From: Paraburkholderia sp. CNPSo 3274
GTDB lineage: Bacteria > Pseudomonadota > Gammaproteobacteria > Burkholderiales > Burkholderiaceae
Length of the DNA stretch: 64,000 nt
Reading direction: 5' to 3'
Assembly: GCF_024206475.1 (NCBI RefSeq)
Contig: NZ_JAMBPR010000024.1
Coordinates: forward strand, 54,258-118,257
The notes beneath the pieces are model-generated. The model had not been told where the DNA came from. It ran no database searches and saw nothing but the letters and a program-made list of their open reading frames with translations. The position numbers and the translations under genes were made by a program. This document shows, in pieces, positions 38,632-48,228 of this stretch; position 1 is the first letter of the stretch, and every line of letters starts with the position of its first letter.

Positions 38632-39298
38632 ACTCACGGCCCTGCTGCATCTCGCGTCGCCGGCGCTGCCCGTCGGCGCGTTCAGCTACTCGCAGGGACT
38701 CGAAGCCGCAATCGATGCGCAACTCGTCACGAACGCCGACGACGCCGCGCACTGGATAGCGGGCGGCCTCGCGAACGTGCTCGCTTGCGGCGAGCTACCT
38801 TTTGTGGCGCACCAGATGGGACGCTGGCGCACGCACGACGCGCGCGCGCTGATCGTGGCGAACGAAGAATTCGTCGCGAGCCGCGAATCGGCGGAATTGC
38901 GGCGCGAAACCGCGCAGATGGGCTGGTCGCTGCGCCAGCTCTGCACGCAGCTCGAATGGGGCGACGCCGAACGGCGCGCCACCTTAGAGCGCATGACACC
39001 CATTGCGCAACCCACGGCCTTCGCATTCGCCGCGTGGGCCCACGAGGCCGCGCCAGACGCCGCGCTCGCCGCCTACGCGTTCAGCTGGATCGAGAACCAG
39101 ACGGCCGCCGCGCTCAAGGCGGTGCCGCTCGGCCAGCTTGCGGGCCAGCGCATCATCGTCGCGCTGCGGCCCGAAATCGAAAAAGCCGTGGCGCGCGCGC
39201 TCGCCACGCCCCCCGAGGCGCTCAACACCTTCGCGCCGCAGCTCGGCGTTCTTTCTGCGCGCCACGAATCGCAATACTCGCGGCTCTTCCGCTCCTGA
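38618..39298 (+). CDS. ureF: Urease accessory protein UreF
   Basis: 226 residues from ATG 38618, inside the 3' end of ureE. LLHLASPALPVGAFSYSQGLE is the family signature, and YSRLFRS the conserved C-terminus. UreF acts on UreG GTP hydrolysis and bridges UreD and UreG. Confidence 0.95.
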   Translation: MNIAELTALLHLASPALPVGAFSYSQGLEAAIDAQLVTNADDAAHWIAGGLANVLACGELPFVAHQMGRWRTHDARALIVANEEFVASRESAELRRETAQMGWSLRQLCTQLEWGDAERRATLERMTPIAQPTAFAFAAWAHEAAPDAALAAYAFSWIENQTAAALKAVPLGQLAGQRIIVALRPEIEKAVARALATPPEALNTFAPQLGVLSARHESQYSRLFRS

Positions 39299-39312
39299 GA
39301 CAAACACGAACC

Positions 39313-39963
39313 ATGAATTCGCACGCACCCAGCAAACGAACCAAGAAACTGCCGCCGCTGCGCGTCGGCGTGGGCGGACCGGTCGGCTCCGGCAAGACGA
39401 CGTTGCTCGAAATGCTCTGCAAGGCCATGCGCGAGCGCTACGACCTCGTCGCCATTACCAACGACATCTATACGAAGGAAGACCAGCGCCTGCTGACCGT
39501 CGCGGGGGCCCTGCCCGCCGAGCGCATCATGGGCGTGGAAACGGGCGGCTGCCCGCACACGGCGATCCGCGAAGACGCGTCGATCAACCTCGAAGCCGTC
39601 GACCAGATGCTCACGCGCTTTCCCGATGCCGACATCGTCTTCATCGAATCGGGCGGCGACAATCTCGCGGCCACCTTCAGCCCCGAGCTGTCGGACCTCA
39701 CGATCTACGTGATCGACGTGGCGGGCGGCGAAAAGATTCCGCGCAAGGGCGGCCCCGGCATCACGAAGTCGGACCTGCTCGTCATCAACAAGACCGACCT
39801 CGCGCCGCTCGTGGGCGCGAACCTCGACATCATGGCCTCCGACGCGAAGAAGATGCGCGGCGAGCGGCCCTTCGTGATGTGCAACCTGAAGGCGCTCGAG
39901 GGGCTTGGCGAGGTGATCGCATTCATTGAAAAGCGGGGCCTCCTGGTCACGGAAAACGCTTGA
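39313..39963 (+). CDS. ureG: Urease accessory GTPase UreG
   Basis: 216 residues from ATG 39313. P-loop GGPVGSGKTT, switch ETGGCPHTAIREDAS with the conserved CPH metal motif, ESGGDNLAATFSPELSD, and NKTDLAP for guanine. Couples GTP hydrolysis to nickel insertion. Last gene of the urease unit; no evident terminator before the convergent acyltransferase gene. Confidence 0.97.
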   Translation: MNSHAPSKRTKKLPPLRVGVGGPVGSGKTTLLEMLCKAMRERYDLVAITNDIYTKEDQRLLTVAGALPAERIMGVETGGCPHTAIREDASINLEAVDQMLTRFPDADIVFIESGGDNLAATFSPELSDLTIYVIDVAGGEKIPRKGGPGITKSDLLVINKTDLAPLVGANLDIMASDAKKMRGERPFVMCNLKALEGLGEVIAFIEKRGLLVTENA

Positions 39964-39990
39964 ACACATCGACGTCACGCCACCGGCCTC

Positions 39991-41994
39991 TCAGATTGAC
40001 GGATCGATGTAGTCGGCGTTTTTCACGATCCAGTCCGGGTTCAGGTGCGACCTGTCCTCATAGAGGGCCGACCATTTTCCCGTCACGCGGATGCACGTTT
40101 CATCCACGCACAAGCGTGAATCGGGGTCGATGATCGAGGCATGATCGCGCTCGGCAAGCGCGATCAACTCGTTGCGAATGCTCTGTTGCAAACCATCGAT
40201 TTTCACCCGCTGCTCAGCCTGATGTGGGTCGAAACTCCCGAGTCTCGATAAAAACACATGCGGGTCAAACGGGTCACCCACTGGGTTATCGAGCAGCACG
40301 TAGACCTTTTTGCGCTGCGCCTGCAGGTCTTTGACTTCCCGATCAAGCGCCGCGAGCGCTGCCGCTCTTCCTTCGGGCGTGTCGAGACTCAATTGCTTTC
40401 CGTCGCTGACCAGATAGTAGCCCATGCCGTTGAAGTAATAACTCCAGTATCCGCCGATCACGACCGTAGTGATTCGGCTACTCGCTGCCTTCGCGAGCGC
40501 CTCACGCCGTACCGCCCCGCATTCCGAATCGACAGGTAAATCACGATTGAAGACTTGCGGGATGGGTGGGCAAGCCGCAGCAACCGCAAAGATCGCTCCG
40601 TTTCTTGAGACGTTGCTTTCCTCAACGTCGTAGACTCGTTCCGCGTACTGAGCTACGTGTGAATCACCGAGGAAAAGCGTCGTCGTCTTCCGGTCTTTGT
40701 GCATCGGAAAGATGCCATCGCGAGCTTGCCCATCTGGACTCCTGGCCGCCAGGAAGTCCCAGCCGCCCCGCGATGCGAGGTCGACCGAGTCGATGCGAGG
40801 ACTGATGAGTGCGTCCTTTATCGCCACGCCGCTGCCCAGCATGAGCAGAAGGCCGGCACACAGCAGAAGCGCAGTTCGATTCGACGAGCGATGCCAGCGA
40901 ATCTTCCTCTCGACAAAACGGTGTGTGAGCCACGCCAGCACGATTGAAAGCAACACCACGGCGATCTTCGTGAGGTGACCATTTTCCGGCCAGACGAAAT
41001 GCGCAAACGACAATAACGGCCAATGCCAGAGATAAAGCGGGTAACTGATCAGCCCGCAAGTCACGAAGGGCCGGCTCGACAGTAACGTGCGATTGATCCA
41101 CGCGCCTGAACCCGCGGCAATGACCAGGAAAGTGCCCATCGTCGGCAACAATGCCCAAAATCCTGGAAACGCCCGCTCATGATTGGTCAGCAAAAATCCT
41201 GACAGCAAGAGGCCCACTCCCACTGCACAGACCAGGTTGCCGTATCGGCCGATCAGGTCGGAGCGACGCAACGCGATATAGGCAAGCGAGCCGCCAACCA
41301 TGAGTTCCCAGAAGCGCGAAAGGGGTGAGTAGAAGGCCGCAACCGGATCACGATAGGCAAGCCATACGCTAATGCCGAACGACATCGCCAGGATCGCCCC
41401 ATTGACGACAGAGAATCGCCAGCGATGCGTCCATGCATAACTCAGGAGCAAGGGCCAGAAGATGTAGTATTGCTCCTCGACCGCAAGACTCCAGAGGTGC
41501 AGCAATGGCTTCGCCTCATGGCCGTCATCGAAGTAGCCGCTCTCGCTCCACAAAACAAAATTCTGGACGAAGGAGGTCCCACCGACGATGTGTTTCCCAA
41601 GTTGTCGGTACTCGTCTCGCAGCAGCACGAGCCAACCAGCAATCGCACAAAAGAGCAGTACGAGAAGAAGCGCAGGGAAAATTCGGCGGATGCGTTTCCC
41701 GTAAAAATCAGCAATGCTGAATTTATCTCGCTCGAGATTCGCAAGAATGATGGTGGTGATGAGATATCCGGATATGACAAAAAAAACGTCGACTCCGATG
41801 AATCCGCCTGCCATTCGGCTTGGGAACGCATGAAACAGAATCACTCCCATAACCGCGATCGCTCGCAGGCCGTCGACGTGGGGGCGATATTCATGCGTCG
41901 CTACGCTGCGGGTCGCGGCCCGGTCCGGTGAACTATCGAGAATTTCCGCCGCGGACGGCACCGGTAGCACTTGCGGGGTAATCGTCGGTGACAT
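39991..41994 (-). CDS. OafA/YrhL-type acyltransferase with C-terminal SGNH domain
   Basis: 667 residues from ATG 41994, where GAAGG stands at good spacing. Residues ~25-390 are the acyltransferase-3 domain with about ten membrane segments: YRPHVDGLRAIAVMGVILFH gives the catalytic His, and GGFIGVDVFFVISGYLI is conserved. A final helix leads into a periplasmic SGNH domain (TTLFLGDSHVAQY, then SIIDPD.LCVDE.C). Such fusions O-acetylate O-antigen or other surface polysaccharides. Convergent with ureG. Its codons are less GC-biased than those of the ure genes, suggesting later acquisition. The acceptor is unknown. Confidence 0.9.
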   Translation of the reverse strand: MSPTITPQVLPVPSAAEILDSSPDRAATRSVATHEYRPHVDGLRAIAVMGVILFHAFPSRMAGGFIGVDVFFVISGYLITTIILANLERDKFSIADFYGKRIRRIFPALLLVLLFCAIAGWLVLLRDEYRQLGKHIVGGTSFVQNFVLWSESGYFDDGHEAKPLLHLWSLAVEEQYYIFWPLLLSYAWTHRWRFSVVNGAILAMSFGISVWLAYRDPVAAFYSPLSRFWELMVGGSLAYIALRRSDLIGRYGNLVCAVGVGLLLSGFLLTNHERAFPGFWALLPTMGTFLVIAAGSGAWINRTLLSSRPFVTCGLISYPLYLWHWPLLSFAHFVWPENGHLTKIAVVLLSIVLAWLTHRFVERKIRWHRSSNRTALLLCAGLLLMLGSGVAIKDALISPRIDSVDLASRGGWDFLAARSPDGQARDGIFPMHKDRKTTTLFLGDSHVAQYAERVYDVEESNVSRNGAIFAVAAACPPIPQVFNRDLPVDSECGAVRREALAKAASSRITTVVIGGYWSYYFNGMGYYLVSDGKQLSLDTPEGRAAALAALDREVKDLQAQRKKVYVLLDNPVGDPFDPHVFLSRLGSFDPHQAEQRVKIDGLQQSIRNELIALAERDHASIIDPDSRLCVDETCIRVTGKWSALYEDRSHLNPDWIVKNADYIDPSI

Positions 41995-42844
41995 GAACTG
42001 GCCTTCGATGACTGCATATCGGCGAGGTGAACGCCAGCGATACCGACACTTAGCAATGCATTCCTTACGCAGACGTGCCTCGAACACAAATCAACCACGT
42101 GGACCCAGTACACCTGTGCTCAGGCTTGAGCGTATGTGCGCGTACGTACGCATCACTGCGCGTGAAGGTACGTAATGACCCAACCCTTTCATGCGGCTAT
42201 AAACCACCCTTCATGCGTCTATACATTGCCCTTCACGTATCCGTGCTCGATCCTTTCATAACGATAACTTTCAAATAACAAACGAAACGCGCCACGGTGA
42301 AATGACGGCAATTTATCCGGTTTTAGGCCTGCCGGATCGACTCGCACGCCGGTGGTCTGCGCGGTCAAACCTTCTGTTCGGCGCTGTTACCGGATGTTGT
42401 ATCGCTACGTTCCCAGCGGCGCTTTTCCGAGCGTTCGCGCTTTGCATTGGCGCTGCGATGCTCATCGTCACCCAGCGATCACTGGATGATAATTAGTTTT
42501 CCTTCATTAATTTTGGCAAGGATATTACGACACAAAGATTCGTATCTATCAGATATGGTGAATGCGGAAGATCTTGGCAGCGATCGTTGCCAGTTTGATC
42601 ACAGCCGCATATCGCACCCGCAAAGATCGCGCGAACGAGTTTGTAGAAAGGAAATAGTGCTAAGCAGGACAGCTACGATTTCTGGCGATCGCCTCAAGAA
42701 CGACGTCTTAAGAACTATCTACCCTGCTTCATGCAAAGCTTCTGAGCGAACGTTTTGACAGACATCCGCGCAGAACAAACAACGCTTTTCGACAGTCTCC
42801 ATGCCGTCGTTGAGCGAGTTCCGTATGCGCAACCGCGCGTGACG
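41995..42844. other. Long intergenic region upstream of the acyltransferase gene
   Basis: 850 bp with no supported gene; AT-rich by the standards of this genome. It holds a phased direct-repeat array (42185-42260). A 64-codon hydrophobic plus-strand frame at 42302-42496 has no ribosome site that I trust and no recognised family. Confidence 0.5.
42185..42260. repeat. Array of four CCTTCATG-type direct repeats spaced ~22 bp
   Basis: CCTTTCATGCG (42185), CCCTTCATGCG (42207), CCCTTCACGTA (42229) and TCCTTTCATAA (42251) follow each other every 22-23 bp, two helical turns, so all face the same side of the DNA. A reverse copy (GTGAAGG) is at 42162. Such phasing suggests cooperative binding of a regulator, perhaps for the acyltransferase gene 200 bp away. 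Confidence 0.5.
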
Positions 42845-44164
42845 TCATACATCGGAGACGAGAGCCTGCACAACATCCACCGTGCGCGCCGTCGCGCCGC
42901 GGTGGCGCGAAGCGAATGCCGCTGCAGCCGCGCCCATGGCGACCCGGCGTGACTTGTCGTTGAAGAGTTCGCGCAACGCGCGCGCGAGATCGGCGGGGTC
43001 CTGCACCTGCAGGGCCGCGCCCGCGGCCGTGGCGTCGGCGGTGGCCTGCGTGAAGTTGAACACGTGCGGCCCGATCAGCACCGGCACGCCCACGGCGCAC
43101 GCTTCGATCAGGTTCTGCCCGCCAAGCGGCAGCAGACTGCCGCCAATGAATGCGAGGTCGGCGGCAGCGTAGTAAGCGCCCATCTCCCCCATCGAGTCGC
43201 CGAGCAGAACGCTCACGTCCTGCGGCAACACGCGTACGCCCGCATGCACCGAGGCCGCGGCAGCCGCAGCCGGCGCCCAGCGCGAGCGCCGCTCGAGTTT
43301 GAAATTCTTGCGCTCCACGAGCGCCGCCACCTCGTCGAAGCGCTGCGGATGGCGTGGCACGAGGATCAGCAGCGCGTCCGGCACCGCATTGGATTGAGTA
43401 AGTGCCGCGAAGGCCTGCAGCACGAGTTCCTCTTCACCTTCGCGCGTGCTCGCCGCCACCCACACCGGGCGCTCGCCGATCGCGCGCCGCCATTCGCGGC
43501 CACGCGCGATCAACGCCGGCGGGCTCGCCATGTCGAACTTCAGGTTGCCGAGGACCGCCACGTTGCGCGCGCCGAGCGCGGTGAGGCGCTCCGCGTCGGA
43601 GGGACTTTGTGCAAGCACGCGCGTGAAGCCGCCGAACACCTCGCGCGTGCCCGCGCCGAACTTCGCCGCCCGCTTGAACGAGCGCGCCGACATGCGCGCA
43701 TTGGTAAGCACGAGCGGCACGTCGGCGTGCTTGCACTCGTCGATGAGCGTGGGCCAGACCTCGGTTTCCATCACGAGACCGAGCGACGGCCGCCATGCGT
43801 GCAGGAAGCGCCGCACCGCGTGCGGCATGTCGTACGGCACATAGCAGCGCAGCACGCGGTCGCCGAAAAGCTGCTCGCCGGTGGCGCGGCCGCCCGGCGT
43901 CATGTGCGTGAGCAGGATGCGCGCGTCGGGGCGCGCCGCCAGCAGCGCGTCGACGAGCGGCTGCGCCGCGCGGGTCTCGCCCACGGAGACGGCATGCACC
44001 CAGATGAGCGGCGTGTCGTCCTCGGGCAGGCGCCCAGCCGAATAGCCGAAACGCTCGCCGATATGCTCGCGATAACCGCGCTCGCGGCGCGAGCGAATGA
44101 ATAGCCGCAGCACCGCGAGCGGTGCAATGAGCCACCAGGCCGCGCGATAGATCGCTCTTAGCAT
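42845..44164 (-). CDS. waaA: 3-deoxy-D-manno-octulosonic acid transferase
   Basis: 439 residues, GT30 family. Adds Kdo from CMP-Kdo to lipid IVA at the inner membrane. Features: an N-terminal membrane anchor, a charged SRRERGYREHIGERFG region, IWVHAVSVGETRAAQPLV with the catalytic Glu, LVMETEVWPTL, and GGSLLPLGGQNLIEACAVG for CMP-Kdo. First of a leftward-transcribed inner-core LPS block in which kdoO lies directly upstream. Confidence 0.94.
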   Translation of the reverse strand: MLRAIYRAAWWLIAPLAVLRLFIRSRRERGYREHIGERFGYSAGRLPEDDTPLIWVHAVSVGETRAAQPLVDALLAARPDARILLTHMTPGGRATGEQLFGDRVLRCYVPYDMPHAVRRFLHAWRPSLGLVMETEVWPTLIDECKHADVPLVLTNARMSARSFKRAAKFGAGTREVFGGFTRVLAQSPSDAERLTALGARNVAVLGNLKFDMASPPALIARGREWRRAIGERPVWVAASTREGEEELVLQAFAALTQSNAVPDALLILVPRHPQRFDEVAALVERKNFKLERRSRWAPAAAAAASVHAGVRVLPQDVSVLLGDSMGEMGAYYAAADLAFIGGSLLPLGGQNLIEACAVGVPVLIGPHVFNFTQATADATAAGAALQVQDPADLARALRELFNDKSRRVAMGAAAAAFASRHRGATARTVDVVQALVSDV

Positions 44165-44270
44165 CGGGCCTCCGCGACGGCCGCGACGGTCAATACGATG
44201 CTTGGCGCAATACGAAATGCCGCGGCCGCGCGGCAGGGGGCGTGGATCGGCAGGCTCATCGCGCGTGGAT

Positions 44271-45155
44271 TCAAACCAGTTCCTTGCCCTTCAGGCGTTC
44301 GAGGATGCCAAGCGGCGCCCATTCGGGATGCACCATCTCCTTCACCGGCAGAAAGAAAGTCTGCTCCATCATGAACTGACCGGACATCACGGCGTGCGAC
44401 GTGTGATCGGAGAAGCACACCCACACGCTGCCCGGCGGAAAGCCGATGGTCTCCTGCGGGCTCGACTTCTGATAGCCGAGATCGGCCTTCATGCCGTCGT
44501 GGAGGTTGAGCATCAGATGGTCGTACTCGCTGCGCGGCGACTTCGTGATGTGCAGCAGGTTCTGCAGCCACGCCGAGCCGGGAAACTGCGGCTTGATGTT
44601 CGGCAGGAAGCGCTTTGCCATGTCCTCGAACGGCTCGCCCACGCGCCACACGCGCGGCACGCCGTTCGGGTTGACGTTGGTGAACACGCGCAGGATGCGC
44701 TCGCCGTAGTTCGGGCGCGAGGGAAACGCATCCACGTGCAGGCGCGAATCGTCCTTGCGCCACGAGGTCTGGCGCGTTTCCACCTGATGCAGGCGCAGGC
44801 TCGTGGGTGCCACGCGCAGCTTGCCGGTGTACTCGGGAAAGAGGCCGTCCACCAGCGTGCGCGCGCAGGTCTGGTAACGCGCGATCAACGCGCGCACGGC
44901 CGACTGCGTAACGGTGTCGCCCAGCACGCCGTGCAGCGCGCCGCCGTTCGGGTCGAGGCTGATGTTCTTGCGCTTGGGGTCGGCGATCGCGGGGTCGAGC
45001 AGCGCGCGCTCGCCGCCTTCGATCGCAAAGGCCAGGTTCGGAAAATACAGCACCTTGCCCTGCTCGACAGCGTCGAGCAGCGTCTCGCGCGGTTGCGAGA
45101 GCTGCTGGCCGTGCCAATCGGCGGATGTGATTTCGATGATCTGGGATTCGTTCAT
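44271..45155 (-). CDS. kdoO: Kdo 3-hydroxylase (Fe(II)/2-oxoglutarate dioxygenase)
   Basis: 294 residues from ATG 45155 (MNESQIIEITSADWHG), with AGGGGCGA just upstream. KdoO, described from Burkholderia ambifaria and Yersinia pestis, hydroxylates the outer Kdo of lipid A-core to D-glycero-D-talo-octulosonic acid (Ko), and its gene lies next to waaA. The Fe(II) site is the H-x-D of RLHVDAFPSRP (about residues 139-141) with a distal His in FSDHTSHAVMSGQF (about 252). The identification rests on length, the metal motif and the waaA linkage. Confidence 0.85.
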   Translation of the reverse strand: MNESQIIEITSADWHGQQLSQPRETLLDAVEQGKVLYFPNLAFAIEGGERALLDPAIADPKRKNISLDPNGGALHGVLGDTVTQSAVRALIARYQTCARTLVDGLFPEYTGKLRVAPTSLRLHQVETRQTSWRKDDSRLHVDAFPSRPNYGERILRVFTNVNPNGVPRVWRVGEPFEDMAKRFLPNIKPQFPGSAWLQNLLHITKSPRSEYDHLMLNLHDGMKADLGYQKSSPQETIGFPPGSVWVCFSDHTSHAVMSGQFMMEQTFFLPVKEMVHPEWAPLGILERLKGKELV

Positions 45156-45401
45156 TGTCTCGCCCCTGGAAGCGATGGATCTGATTGCCTGCCGGTGTGG
45201 CGCGGTGCGAGCGTGGTGTGCCTTGTAGCCCGGTTTGTTGCCCGGTTTGTTGCCGTCGCGCGCCGCCCTTGCCGGCCAGGTCCTGGCGCGCTTGTGCACG
45301 TTTGTGCACCCTCGTGTGCGCCGATTCTTATACCCGCAGCCTCCACGGTCCGCATTGACGCGCCGCAGCCCGTCCAGCGCCCACGCTGCGGCGGCGCGCC
45401 G

Positions 45402-46397
45402 CTACAGTAGCCCGAAGCCCGCCAGCGCGCCCTTCACCTGCGCGAGCGTCGGCGGCTGGCCTGCCGTGCCCAGATTGACGACGTTCGGCGACCAGTAGGC
45501 GCCCGTGCGCCAGGCGGTCGCAAAATTGTACAACTCGACGCTCGGGCGCTTCAGCGCCGCCGCGATGTGCACGAGCCCCGTGTCCACGCCCACCGTGGCC
45601 GCCGCGCCGTCGATGAGGCCCACCACGGCAGGCAGCGAGAGTTTCGGCGGCACGATTGCCGCTTCGCCGAATTCGCGCGCGAGGCGCTCGCTCGTGGCGC
45701 GCTCCGCCTCGCTGCCCCACGGCAGCACAAGCGACGCACCGCGCCGCACGAGCGCCTGGCCGAGTTCGATCCAGTGCTGGTCGGGCCACTGCTTGTCGGC
45801 GCGCGACGTGGCATGCACGAACACCACATAGGGCACCGGCAGGTTCAACCCGACGCCCGCGAGCACCTGCGCGGCGCGGTAGGTGTCGAGGCCAAAGTCG
45901 ATGTCGTCGGTGACCAAGGGCGGCGCGAGATCGAGCGCGCCCGCAACCAGTTGGCGCGTGCGCTCGACCACGTGGGTGCGCGGCTCGATACGGATCGAGC
46001 GGTCATAGAAGAAGCGTACCGGCCATTCGTAGCCCGCGCCGTCGGTGCGGTTGCCGAGGCCAACGAGCGGCCCGCGCGCCCAGCTCGCCACCCAGGCCGT
46101 CTTGATGAGCCCCTGGCAGTCGATCACGAGGTCGTACTTCTCGGCCGCGAGCGCGCGCCGGAACGCGCTGATCTCGCGCCAGTTGGCGCCCGAGAAGAGG
46201 CCCTTGCGCCAGCGGCGCAGCGAAAACGGAATCGCGCGGCGCACGCCCTCCACGAGTTCGACGAGCGACTGGAAGCTCTCTTCGACGAGCCAGTCGATCT
46301 GTGCGTCGGGATACCGTCGCCGGATATCGGCGATGGCGGGCATGTTATGGACGACGTCGCCAAGCGACGACACGCGCACGATGAGGATCTTTTGCAC
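45402..46397 (-). CDS. waaC: Lipopolysaccharide heptosyltransferase I
   Basis: 331 residues from GTG 46397 (MQKILIVRVSSLGDVVHNMP), the known Burkholderia start; the frame is open further upstream but has no family sequence there. GT9 family: SSLGDVVH near the N-terminus, FVHATSRADKQWP and VGVDTGLVHIAAAL bind ADP-heptose. Adds the first L,D-heptose to Kdo. In the same leftward block as kdoO and waaA, with a 246-bp gap before kdoO. Confidence 0.93.
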   Translation of the reverse strand: MQKILIVRVSSLGDVVHNMPAIADIRRRYPDAQIDWLVEESFQSLVELVEGVRRAIPFSLRRWRKGLFSGANWREISAFRRALAAEKYDLVIDCQGLIKTAWVASWARGPLVGLGNRTDGAGYEWPVRFFYDRSIRIEPRTHVVERTRQLVAGALDLAPPLVTDDIDFGLDTYRAAQVLAGVGLNLPVPYVVFVHATSRADKQWPDQHWIELGQALVRRGASLVLPWGSEAERATSERLAREFGEAAIVPPKLSLPAVVGLIDGAAATVGVDTGLVHIAAALKRPSVELYNFATAWRTGAYWSPNVVNLGTAGQPPTLAQVKGALAGFGLL

Positions 46398-46585
46398 GCT
46401 CAAGGCTCTTGGGCCGGACAGATTAAAAAGGTGGGCAATTTTAGCGCGCCGCACGCAAATGCAAAGAAAAACCGGGGAAATGCGCGGAAAGGAATGCAAA
46501 CGGCGCCGCGCCGTGACTGGCGCGGCGCCGTTGGGCGCGTCATATGACCGCAAGGGGCCGCAAGGGTTACAGCGGCCCCAGAGGC

Positions 46586-47980
46586 TTAGAACGGCAGCTT
46601 CGCGTCCGGCTTCTCGGCGAGAATCACGCGCTTGAAGTCGGCCTGGATGCGCGCGAGCGCGGCATCGTTGTCGGCCTCGAAGCGCATCACGACCACCGGC
46701 GTGGTGTTCGACGAGCGGGCAAGACCAAAGCCGTCCGGATATTCCACGCGCAGGCCGTCGATGGTGATGACCTCGTCCTCGCCCGTGAACTTCGCGTTCT
46801 TCTGCAGCTTCGCGATCAGCTCGAAGTTCTCGCCTTCCTCGAGCTTCAGTTGCAACTCGGGCGTGGCGTGCGAGTTCGGCAGATCGTTGAGCAGCTTGCT
46901 CGGATCGGCCACGCGAGAGAGGATTTCGAGCAGACGCGCGCCCGTGTACAGGCCGTCGTCGAAGCCGTACCAGCGATCCTTGAAGAACACGTGGCCGCTC
47001 ATTTCACCCGCGAGCGGTGCGCCGGTTTCGCGCAGCTTCGCCTTCACGAGCGAGTGGCCCGTCTTCCACATGAGCGGCTCGCCGCCCTTTTCCTTCACCC
47101 ACTTCGCGAGATTGCGCGTGCACTTCACGTCATAGATGATCTGCTTGCCCGGGTTGCGCGAGAGCACTTCCTCGGCGAACAGCATGAGCTGGCGATCGGG
47201 GTAGATGATCTGGCCGTCCTTGGTCACGACGCCCAGACGGTCGCCGTCGCCGTCGAACGCGAAGCCGATCTCCGCATCCGTTTCCTTCAGCGCCCGGATC
47301 ACGTCCTGCAGATTCTCGGGGTGCGCCGGGTCCGGATGGTGGTTCGGGAAGGTGCCGTCCACCTCGGTGAAGAGCTCGACCAGCTCGCAGCCCATCGCCT
47401 TGAAAAGACGCGGAGCCAGATCGCCCGCCACGCCGTTGCCGGTGTCGACCACGATCTTTAGCGGCCGCGCGAGCTTCACGTCGCTCAAAATGCGATCGAC
47501 GTAGGCATCGGCGATGTCGTACTTCGTGTAGCTGCCCTCGCCCGCGTCGAAACGGTCTGCAACGATGCGATCGTAAAGCGCGAGGATTTGGTCGCCGTAA
47601 ATCGCCTTGCTGCGCAGGACCATCTTGAAGCCGTTGTAGTCAGGCGGATTGTGGCTGCCCGTCACGACAATGCAGGAGTCCACGTTGCGCTCGCCGCCCG
47701 CGAGCTTGAGCGGCACGCTCGCGGCGAAGTAGCCCACAGGCGTGGGGACCATGCCGACGTCGACCACGTCCACGCCGGCTTCGCACAGGCCGTCGGCCAG
47801 CGCACGGGAGAGATCGGGACCCGAGAGCCGGCCGTCGCGCGCGATCACCACGGCGTCGCCGCCCTGCGCACGCACTTCGCTGCCGAACGCGCGGCCGATG
47901 GCGCGCGCGGTGTCGGTGTCGAGCGTCTTGCCGATCACGCCGCGAATGTCATATGCCTTGAAAATCGATTTCGAAATCAT
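46586..47980 (-). CDS. Phosphomannomutase/phosphoglucomutase
   Basis: 464 residues from ATG 47980; a GTG 45 bases upstream is less likely. AlgC/ManB type: FKAYDIRGVIGKTL at the start, the phosphoserine loop VTGSHNPPDYNG (Ser near residue 108), FDGDGDRLGVV for Mg2+ (near 243), and GEMSGHVFFKDRWYGFDDG for sugar. Makes mannose-1-P and glucose-1-P for nucleotide sugars of LPS and exopolysaccharide. Confidence 0.94.
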   Translation of the reverse strand: MISKSIFKAYDIRGVIGKTLDTDTARAIGRAFGSEVRAQGGDAVVIARDGRLSGPDLSRALADGLCEAGVDVVDVGMVPTPVGYFAASVPLKLAGGERNVDSCIVVTGSHNPPDYNGFKMVLRSKAIYGDQILALYDRIVADRFDAGEGSYTKYDIADAYVDRILSDVKLARPLKIVVDTGNGVAGDLAPRLFKAMGCELVELFTEVDGTFPNHHPDPAHPENLQDVIRALKETDAEIGFAFDGDGDRLGVVTKDGQIIYPDRQLMLFAEEVLSRNPGKQIIYDVKCTRNLAKWVKEKGGEPLMWKTGHSLVKAKLRETGAPLAGEMSGHVFFKDRWYGFDDGLYTGARLLEILSRVADPSKLLNDLPNSHATPELQLKLEEGENFELIAKLQKNAKFTGEDEVITIDGLRVEYPDGFGLARSSNTTPVVVMRFEADNDAALARIQADFKRVILAEKPDAKLPF

Positions 47981-48078
47981 GTGGAGGCTCACGTCCTGAT
48001 GAAGATTCGGGTCTATTCGTAACACGGACAGGCAGTTGAAAGCCTCTGGCGTTACGAAAAGTGGGATCCGTTACAAAC

Positions 48079-48084
48079 TATAAT
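48079..48084 (+). promoter_or_regulatory. Candidate -10 element upstream of the flippase gene
   Basis: TATAAT, a perfect -10 hexamer, about 145 bp before the flippase start in an AT-rich intergenic region. There is no good -35 at 17 bp, and a small hairpin (TGCCG, five T, CGGCA at 48085-48099) follows at once. Confidence 0.3.
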
Positions 48085-48228
48085 TGCCGTTTTTCGGCAG
48101 TGGTATGCACCCATTTTAATGCTTCGCCGTTTCCTTTTATTGCCAAAATATTCGTCAAAAATGGCGGAGAGATTGCGCATGCCGCGTGCCTGCCCCCTTT
48201 TTAGCGCTTCCCGCCACGGCGAGGCGCG

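Noticed and set aside
48079..48099. Small hairpin after TATAAT as a terminator
   Set aside because: No gene ends just before it on either strand and the loop, not the tail, holds the T run.
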